From NCBI GenBank assembly GCA_023381945.1, contig JAMCQY010000042.1:1-11757 (forward strand): a stretch of 11,757 bases of DNA, in the 5' to 3' direction. The stretch comes from Deltaproteobacteria bacterium (GTDB taxonomy: Bacteria > Desulfobacterota > Desulfobaccia > Desulfobaccales > 0-14-0-80-60-11). Positions 6,801 through 11,757 of the stretch are shown here, piece by piece (the first letter of the stretch is position 1; every line of letters starts with the position of its first letter). The position numbers and the translations under genes are program-made. The notes below the pieces were generated by a model, which saw only the letters and a program-made list of their open reading frames with translations, ran no database searches and had not been told where the DNA came from.

Positions 6801-9596
6801 ATGGAGCAGGAACAAGCCGTCGAAGGGGTGCGGTTAACCCTGAAGGAAGGCTCGGTCACCAACTACGTTTTGACCCTGCAAGCGGCCGACGGACTCCAGG
6901 TGCCGGTCTCCTTCAACGCCGCGGTCTTCAAGGACGCGGCCGCGAAGGTGCGCGGCATTTTCGCCAGCGCCCGTGACATCACCGATCAGAAGAAACTGGA
7001 ATCACAGTTGCAGGCGTCGCAGTTCTATACCCGCTCGCTGATCGAATCGAACATCGACGCCCTGATGACCACCGATCCCCTGGGGATCATCACCGACGTC
7101 AACCAGCAGATGGCCGCCCTTACCGGCTACACCCGGGAGGAGCTGATTGGCTCGCCCTTCAAGAACTACTTCACCGACCCTGACCGCGCCGAAGAAGGCA
7201 TCAAGCAGGTGCTGCGGGAAGGCAACGTCACCAACTACGAACTTACGGCCCGCAATAAGGACGGGCGGGAGACGGTGGTCAGCTATAACGCCGCCACCTT
7301 TGCCGACTGGGATGGCAAACTCCAGGGTGTGTTCGCCGCCGCCCGTGACATCACCGAACAGAAAAAACTCGAATTAAGGCTCCGGGATTCGCAGGCCTAT
7401 AACCGTGGTTTGATCGAGGCCTCGGTTGACGGCCTGATCACCGTAGACCCCGAAGGCATCATCAGCGACGTTAATGACCGGATGTGCCAGATGAGCGGTT
7501 ATACCAGGGCGGAGTTAATCGGCACCCCGTTTAAAGACTATTTTACGGATGCTGACCTGGCCCTGGCCGGAGTCAAAGAGACCTTCGAAAAGGGCATTGT
7601 CACAGAATATGCCCTCACCCTGGTCAGCCGCACCCGGCGGCTCTTGCGGGTGTCCTTCAACGCTTCGGTATTTAAAGACCCTTATACGGGCAACGTCAGA
7701 GGCATTTTCGCCAGCGCCCGCGACATCACCGACCGGGTGCGCCTGGAAGAGCAGCTTCGTGAGCAGCGGGCCTATCTACGCGGCTTGATCGAATCCTCGG
7801 TTGACGGCTTGATTACCGTTGACCCCGAAGGCTTCATTACTGACGTGAATGAACAGATGTGCCGCATGACGGGTTACAGCCGTGATGAACTTATCGGCTC
7901 CCCCTTCCGGCAATACTTCACCGATCCACAGCGGGCGGATGCCGGCGTCAAGAGCACCTTTGCCGAAGGGGTGGTCACCAACTACGATCTCGTACTCAAG
8001 ACCAGATCCGGCAAAAAGGCCACTGTCTCCTTCAACGCTTCGATCTTCCGCGCCCCGGACGGCCAGATCCAGGGTATTTTCGCCAGCGCCCGTGACATCA
8101 GCGAGCAGGCCAGGCTGCAATCTCAGCTCGTCGATCAGCAGGCTTACAACCGCTCCCTGATCGAAGCCAGCGCCGACGCCCTGTTCGCCATCGCCCCGGA
8201 CGGGGTCATCACCGACGTCAACGAGGAAGCCACCCGCCTGACCGGCTACTCCCGGAAGCATCTGATCAACTCGGCGTTTTCCGACTATTTTACTGAATCT
8301 AACCGGGCCAGCGCCGGTGTGCGGCAAACCCTGGAGCAACGCCGGGTGCTGGGTTACGAGCTGGTGTTGATCACCCGCCAGAACCGCCGGATACCGGTGA
8401 GCTTCAACGCCGGCGTGTTCTCCGATGCGGCGGGCAAGCAGCTCGGCATCCTGGCCGGCGCCCGTAATATTATCCAGCAGAAGGAACTTGAACAACAGCT
8501 CCGTGACCAGCAGTTTTACGCCCGGTCGCTGATCGAATCGAATATCGACGCCCTGATGACCACTGATCCGTTAGGCATCATTACCGACGTTAATGAACAG
8601 ATGGAAGCCCTCACCGGTTGCACCCGGGAGGAACTGATCGGTTCGCCTTTTAAGAACTATTTCACCGACGCTGACCGTGCCGAAGAAGGCATCAGGCTGG
8701 TGCTCCGGGAAGGCAATGTCACGAACTACGAATTGACCGCGCGTAGCAAAAAGGGCAAGGAGACGGTGGTAAGCTATAATGCCACCACCTTTGCCGACCG
8801 GGACGGCAAACTCCAGGGTGTGTTCGCCGCCGCCCGTGACGTGACCGAGCGCAAACGGTTCGAGCAGACCTTGCAAGAAAAGAGCCTGGAAATGGAAAAC
8901 GCCAACCTGGCCAAGGACCGCTTCCTGGCGAACATGAGCCACGAATTGCGCACCCCGCTTAATTCGATTATCGGCTTTGCGGGCACCCTGTTGATGAAGG
9001 TGTCCGGCCCCCTCAGCGAAAAGCAGCAGAAACAATTGCAAAATATCTCCACCAGCGCCAAGCACCTGCTCTTGCTCATCAATGATCTGCTCGATCTCGC
9101 CAAGATCGAATCCGGCAAGATTGAGTTGAAGTTGGAGTCCATCTCCTGCCAAAGCATCATCCAGGAAGTCGCTTCCACCCTGCTTCCCATGGCCGAAAGC
9201 AAGGGCCTCAGGCTGATCTCTCAACTGCCGGACCAGGATTTCAGCATCAAGACCGACCGCCGTTCCTTGAGCCAGATCCTGCTTAACCTGACGTATAACG
9301 CCATCAAGTTCACCGATAAAGGCGAAGTCCGCATAGAACTGCGGCGCAATACCCATGACGGCCATTGGCAGACAGAATTCAGAGTTATCGACAGCGGCAT
9401 CGGCATCAAACCCGAAGACCAGAACAAGCTTTTCCAGGCCTTCACCCAGGTGGACACCTCCAACGCCCGCCGTCATGAAGGCACTGGCTTGGGTTTGCAT
9501 CTCAGCCGCAAGTTGGCCGAATTGCTCAATGGCCAAATCACCTTCCAAAGCGTCTACGGCAAGGGCAGCGAATTCACCATCACGCTAGGGGATTAA
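3831..9596 (+). CDS. Giant soluble histidine kinase with thirteen tandem PAS domains
   Basis: This is a 1921-residue sensor kinase. Residues 9-567 hold four PAS units of one type (about 138-143 residues each, motif WNEGARRLYGY). Residues 568-1684 hold nine PAS units of a second type (124-125 residues each, motifs DVNE.M, ELIGSPF.NYFTD, FASARDITE). The transmitter follows: a HisKA domain with phosphoacceptor His1704 in MSHELRTPLN, then an ATPase domain with N-box Asn1823 (YNAIKF), DSGIGI (1854-1859) and GTGLGL (1884-1889). All kinase motifs look intact. There is no signal peptide, membrane segment, receiver or HPt domain, so it should be cytoplasmic and act on a separate response regulator not seen here. 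Family knowledge says PAS domains bind ligands or cofactors, or mediate dimers; which units bind anything cannot be read from sequence alone. The start is supported by GGAGGG at 3819-3824, 6 nt upstream. Confidence 0.96.
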   Translation: MARVPMSSRIVGNTVQVDSLLADMMESSPDYSIIGNDLKGKILSWNEGARRLYGYEDKEIVGKPAEVLHSPKDVTAGLPWKILEAALVDGRWEGPVNRVRRDGVQFEAHTVIMPQLHDGKPVGFLSISKSAVKEKRLREHKKLLDNRIVGNAEEVVDFLGNILESSTEYSIIGKDLSGKIILWNEGARRVYGYRPDEVIGKANSSILHTEEDVKAGKPRQMMEAALKEGKWEGTINRRRKNGEIFTARVVLTPRLDNAGKPIGFLLMSKNISSEMRLTEPRRLLDSKIVGNSEEVIDFLGNILESSTEYSIIGKDLDGTIILWNEGARRLYGYEPEEVIGKANSSILHTADDVKAGKPQEMMAAALREGKWEGTINRRRKNGEIFTARVVITPRRDITGQPVGFLLISKDYTNEMRFSEEVRKAKLFDSAIVSDAQQAVDFITNILESSTEYSVIGKDLDGKILLWNEGARRLYGYEPEEVVGKANSAILHTEEDVAAGKPREILEAALHNGKWEGTITRRRKNGDLFTARVVITPRRDSVGRAIGYLLISKDISDEIRLTEQLKSTQFYTRSLIESNIDALMATDPLGIITDVNKQMVTLTGYTRDELIGSPFKNYFTDPERANEGIKLVLREGKVTNYELTALSKTGRMTVVSYNASTFRDAEGRLQGVFAAARDITEHKELEQRLRESEAYNRGLIEASVDGLITVDPQGIISDVNARMCQMSGYTREELLGTPFIDYFVDTDSAAAGVKQTFDKGVVTDYVLTMATRDSQRLVVSFNASVFKDPSGDVHGIFASARDITEQARLQTQLSEERAYNRGLIEASLDGLITVDPKLNITDVNETMCRMSGYNRRELIGSPFPQYFTDSKRAAAGVRLTLDKGAVTNYQLTLHGKDGSEQLVSFNAAIFKDETGAVRGIFASARDITEAAHLQDQLAEERAYNRGLIEASVDGLVTVDESMRITDVNETMCRMVGRTRSQLIGSSFPIYFMEQEQAVEGVRLTLKEGSVTNYVLTLQAADGLQVPVSFNAAVFKDAAAKVRGIFASARDITDQKKLESQLQASQFYTRSLIESNIDALMTTDPLGIITDVNQQMAALTGYTREELIGSPFKNYFTDPDRAEEGIKQVLREGNVTNYELTARNKDGRETVVSYNAATFADWDGKLQGVFAAARDITEQKKLELRLRDSQAYNRGLIEASVDGLITVDPEGIISDVNDRMCQMSGYTRAELIGTPFKDYFTDADLALAGVKETFEKGIVTEYALTLVSRTRRLLRVSFNASVFKDPYTGNVRGIFASARDITDRVRLEEQLREQRAYLRGLIESSVDGLITVDPEGFITDVNEQMCRMTGYSRDELIGSPFRQYFTDPQRADAGVKSTFAEGVVTNYDLVLKTRSGKKATVSFNASIFRAPDGQIQGIFASARDISEQARLQSQLVDQQAYNRSLIEASADALFAIAPDGVITDVNEEATRLTGYSRKHLINSAFSDYFTESNRASAGVRQTLEQRRVLGYELVLITRQNRRIPVSFNAGVFSDAAGKQLGILAGARNIIQQKELEQQLRDQQFYARSLIESNIDALMTTDPLGIITDVNEQMEALTGCTREELIGSPFKNYFTDADRAEEGIRLVLREGNVTNYELTARSKKGKETVVSYNATTFADRDGKLQGVFAAARDVTERKRFEQTLQEKSLEMENANLAKDRFLANMSHELRTPLNSIIGFAGTLLMKVSGPLSEKQQKQLQNISTSAKHLLLLINDLLDLAKIESGKIELKLESISCQSIIQEVASTLLPMAESKGLRLISQLPDQDFSIKTDRRSLSQILLNLTYNAIKFTDKGEVRIELRRNTHDGHWQTEFRVIDSGIGIKPEDQNKLFQAFTQVDTSNARRHEGTGLGLHLSRKLAELLNGQITFQSVYGKGSEFTITLGD
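3855..5531 (+). repeat. Four tandem type-A PAS coding repeats
   Basis: Units start at residues 9, 147, 287 and 430 of the kinase (DNA 3855, 4269, 4689, 5118). Each carries IVGN or a variant, NILESSTEYSIIGKDL, WNEGARR.YGY, a K(A)NSSILHT segment, GKWEGTI.RRRKNG and a closing GFLLISK. Unit 1 is the most diverged (MESSPDYSIIGNDL, RWEGPVNRVRRDG). Units 2 and 3 are almost identical over long DNA stretches, for example around 4309-4362 and 4729-4782. They differ mostly at third codon positions, so the duplication is old enough for silent changes but the protein is conserved. Confidence 0.93.
5532..8882 (+). repeat. Nine tandem type-B PAS coding repeats with a four-unit higher-order period
   Basis: Units start at residues 568, 692, 816, 940, 1064, 1188, 1313, 1437 and 1561 (DNA 5532, 5904, 6276, 6648, 7020, 7392, 7767, 8139, 8511). 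Eight are exactly 124 residues long; unit 6 has 125. Units 1, 5 and 9 share QFY.RSLIESNIDALM and GVFAAARD, while units 2-4 and 6-7 share a GLIEAS.DGL pattern and GIFASARDI. Units 2 and 6 also pair with each other, and so do 3 and 7. This indicates that a block of four units (about 1.49 kb) was duplicated. Units 4 and 8 are the most diverged of the series. Confidence 0.93.
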
Positions 9597-9599
9597 TGA

Positions 9600-9659
9600 T
9601 TCGCCGCCAAGGGTAAATTCTTATCTTTTCCTCTGCGTTCTCTGCGCCTCGGCGGCAAA
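9600..9659. repeat. 60-bp palindromic intergenic repeat
   Basis: The left arm TTCGCCGCCAAGG (9600-9612) and right arm CCTCGGCGGCAAA (9647-9659) are inverted copies with two mismatches. Between them is a pyrimidine-rich segment containing CTCTGCGTTCTCTGCGCCTC. From memory, this CTCTGCG-rich pattern is a common dispersed non-coding repeat in environmental bacterial genomes; a genome-wide search would confirm it. It begins four bases after the PAS kinase stop codon and ends two bases before the AGGGG ribosome binding site of the next gene. It fills almost the whole 75-bp spacer. Confidence 0.65.
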
Positions 9660-9671
9660 ACAGGGGCTTTC

Positions 9672-11757
9672 ATGATCATCTCGAACTATGAAATCCTGGA
9701 GAAGATTGCCGAGGCTCCCCAGGCCGCGGTGTATAAGGCCCATCACAAGAAGAATAGAGACCGGCTGCTGATTCTCAAGATTCTTAAGGCCGATGGCCTG
9801 TCAGATTACAAAAAAGCCCAGTATAAACAGAAGATCGAGCACCTCAAGGTCCTGAATGATCCCCTGGTGATTACGCCAGCGTCGTTCGGTGAGAAAGATG
9901 GGGTCTGCTTTATCACTCAGGACTATTTTGACGGGGTCCCCCTTGATAATCTGATGGCCGCGCATGTCAGGATCAATTTGAACGATTTTTTTACTATTGC
10001 CTGCCGGCTGGCCCGGGCCCTGGAATGCACCCACGAAGCAGGAATTATTCATGGCGGCATCAAGCCGCATAACATCCTGGTAGACACCACCTCCCTCGAC
10101 ATCCGACTGATAGATTTTTTCAGCGCGGTCGATGTCAGGGACGTCAGTCATTTTATCTACGACCGTTCTTTTGTCCGGGACACCTTGGCTTATACCTCGC
10201 CGGAACAGACCGGTCGGATCAATCACCGGGTGGTATTTTCTTCGGATCTTTATTCTCTCGGGATCGTCTTTTATGAGATGCTCACCGGCCGCCTGCCGTT
10301 TTACTCCGACGATCCCCTGGAATTGATCCATGCGCACCTGGCCAAGGAAGCCCTCAAGGTCCACGAATTGAATCCGAACATCCCCGTCGCCCTCAGCAAA
10401 ATCGTGGCCAAGTTAATGCTCAAGTCGCCGGAAAAGCGCTACCAGAGCAGCAGCGGCCTGCTGGCTGACTTGGTCCGCTGCCGGGATGAATTTTCCGCTA
10501 TCGGTACTATCCGAAAATTCCCGCTGGAAAGCAGCATTTTAACTCATAGGGTGACCTTCATTTCCAAGATGGTGGGCCGAGACAAGGAAGCTGAGATTAT
10601 CTTAGAAGAATATGAGCAGGTGGCTCGAGGGGAGTTTCGCTCATTATTCATTTCCGGACTGTCCGGCATTGGCAAGACCCGTCTGATCCAGGAATTGCAA
10701 AAGCCCATCGTCAAACACCGGGGTTATTTCACCTCCGGAAAATTCGACGTTTATCAGAAGAATATTCCATACAGTTCTCTGATCCAGGCCCTCAAGAACC
10801 TGATGCGTACCTTTCTGACCGAAAGTGACGAAAGGGTGGCCCTCTGGAAAAGCAAGATCTTGAAGGCCGTAGGCAAGAACGGCAAGGTGCTGACGGATGT
10901 TATCCCGGAACTGGAAATCCTCATCGGCCCCCAGCCCGGGGTCAAACAGCTCCCCCCGGTGGAATCCCTTAACCGTTTTCACGATCTCTTTGACCGGTTC
11001 CTGACCTGCCTGGCCAGCGAAGAAAATCCGCTGACCTTATTCATTGACGACTTGCAATGGTGCGACGTCGCCTCTTTCGACTTTTTGACCAATATCTTCG
11101 CTAATTACCAGGATCACCCTTACCTCTTTCTGCTGGGCGCCTATCGCCACAATGAAGTGGATTCGAGCCATCCGCTTTCCAAACTCATCAAGAACGCCCA
11201 TGAGGGCGGTTGGCCCTTAAAGGAAATCAGGCTCGAGCCCTTAAAGCCCCAGCATTGCCACGAAATGGTCTCTTATATTCTCGATTCTCCCCGGCCGCAA
11301 ACCAGGACGTTGGCAGACTTTATCAATACCCTGAGTGAAGGCAACCCGCTATTCGTCAGTGAGAGCCTTTCCTACCTGCATAATGAAGACCTGCTGTTTC
11401 TGGATAGTGAACGCCAGTGGCGTTGGGACCTGGACAAGATTAGGCAGTCACGCATGCCGACCACGGTAGTGGCCCTGTTCAGCTCCAAGATCCAAAAACT
11501 GCCACCGGACCTGGTGATCATGCTGGAATACTGCGCCTGCATGGGCAACACCTTTTCGCCTACCGAATTAGCCTCCATCCGGGGAAGGAGCTTGATTGAC
11601 ACTTTCGAAACCTTGAAACCCGCCCTCGGACAGGGCCTGTTGATGGAAACCAAGAACCTGTTGCAGTTTATCCACGACCGGGTCCAGGAAGCGGTGCTTT
11701 CTAACATTCCCTCCAAACGGCGCCGGGAGATTCACCAGCAGATCGGCAACCATCTGC
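9672..11757 (+). CDS. Ser/Thr (pseudo)kinase-AAA ATPase signalling protein, 5' part of gene
   Basis: The first 695 residues are present and the frame runs off the window. Residues 5-270 are a Ser/Thr protein kinase fold, with Lys36 in ILKIL, a YTSPEQTGR segment (174-182) and SDLYSLGIVFYEMLTGRLPF (191-210). From about 300 follows a large P-loop ATPase domain with Walker A GLSGIGKT (329-336), Walker B LFIDD (456-460) and the family phrases SGKFD and NIPYSSLIQA. This order is typical of the trifunctional kinase/ATPase/sensor histidine kinase family, whose members usually exceed 1500 residues and end with GAF and histidine kinase domains; those should lie beyond the edge. The expected catalytic loop HRD is HGG (127-129) and DFG is DFF (148-150), so Ser/Thr kinase activity is doubtful. 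The glycine-poor loop at 10-20 is usual for the family. There is no signal peptide. AGGGG (9662-9666) lies 5 nt before the ATG. Co-transcription with the PAS kinase is likely. Confidence 0.92.
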   Translation, partial: MIISNYEILEKIAEAPQAAVYKAHHKKNRDRLLILKILKADGLSDYKKAQYKQKIEHLKVLNDPLVITPASFGEKDGVCFITQDYFDGVPLDNLMAAHVRINLNDFFTIACRLARALECTHEAGIIHGGIKPHNILVDTTSLDIRLIDFFSAVDVRDVSHFIYDRSFVRDTLAYTSPEQTGRINHRVVFSSDLYSLGIVFYEMLTGRLPFYSDDPLELIHAHLAKEALKVHELNPNIPVALSKIVAKLMLKSPEKRYQSSSGLLADLVRCRDEFSAIGTIRKFPLESSILTHRVTFISKMVGRDKEAEIILEEYEQVARGEFRSLFISGLSGIGKTRLIQELQKPIVKHRGYFTSGKFDVYQKNIPYSSLIQALKNLMRTFLTESDERVALWKSKILKAVGKNGKVLTDVIPELEILIGPQPGVKQLPPVESLNRFHDLFDRFLTCLASEENPLTLFIDDLQWCDVASFDFLTNIFANYQDHPYLFLLGAYRHNEVDSSHPLSKLIKNAHEGGWPLKEIRLEPLKPQHCHEMVSYILDSPRPQTRTLADFINTLSEGNPLFVSESLSYLHNEDLLFLDSERQWRWDLDKIRQSRMPTTVVALFSSKIQKLPPDLVIMLEYCACMGNTFSPTELASIRGRSLIDTFETLKPALGQGLLMETKNLLQFIHDRVQEAVLSNIPSKRRREIHQQIGNHL

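Noticed and set aside
5559..6815. 418-codon minus-strand open frame, plus similar ones at 7776-8495 and 8571-9548
   Set aside because: Same reason: repetitive shadows of the type-B PAS units and of the kinase domain.
5994..7864. LOV (blue-light) interpretation of the Cys-containing PAS units
   Set aside because: The flavin-binding LOV motif with its Cys after the Gly-Tyr segment is absent; the cysteines here precede that segment.
5532..8882. CRISPR or satellite-like DNA repeat
   Set aside because: The repeats are in frame, 372-375 bp long, and encode PAS domains with mainly silent differences, so they are protein domain repeats.

Overview
The window looks like a chromosomal signalling region from a GC-moderate, Gram-negative bacterium. 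It carries very large multi-domain sensor kinases, a small lipobox lipoprotein on the opposite strand, good GGAGG-type ribosome binding sites, and intergenic spaces full of short palindromic repeats. This combination is common in deltaproteobacterial (Desulfobacterota-like) and cyanobacterial genomes. I lean towards the former, but this is inference from style and not from a marker gene.

Layout: positions 1-358 hold palindromic repeats, a copy of a 30-bp repeat, and what looks like the 3' remnant of a minus-strand gene. Positions 359-2326 encode a membrane-anchored PAS hybrid histidine kinase whose last codons lie inside a dispersed palindromic repeat. Positions 2376-2582 encode a small Cys-containing protein of a conserved-looking but unnamed type. 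Positions 2651-2845 (minus) encode a 64-residue lipoprotein, followed by a terminator built from a second copy of the same repeat. Positions 3033-3160 are a 128-bp inverted-repeat element containing two further repeat copies. Positions 3161-3830 are an AT-richer stretch without a convincing gene, with a good promoter candidate. Positions 3831-9596 encode a 1921-residue soluble histidine kinase with thirteen tandem PAS units. A 60-bp palindromic repeat follows (9600-9659). From 9672 to the window end runs the 5' part of a Ser/Thr-kinase-like/AAA ATPase protein of the family that normally ends in a histidine kinase.

How they may work together: the 13-PAS kinase and the kinase/ATPase gene are 75 bp apart on one strand and could be co-transcribed. 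Both are large signal integrators. No stand-alone response regulator or HPt protein is visible, so their phosphotransfer partners must lie elsewhere; the first kinase carries its own receiver domain.

The most notable observations are: the higher-order organisation of the PAS array (four type-A units, then nine type-B units with a period of four units); the apparent loss of the catalytic Asp in the Ser/Thr kinase domain; and dispersed repeats that supply both a protein C-terminus and a terminator. I do not see a clearly new defence, biosynthetic or mobile system here.
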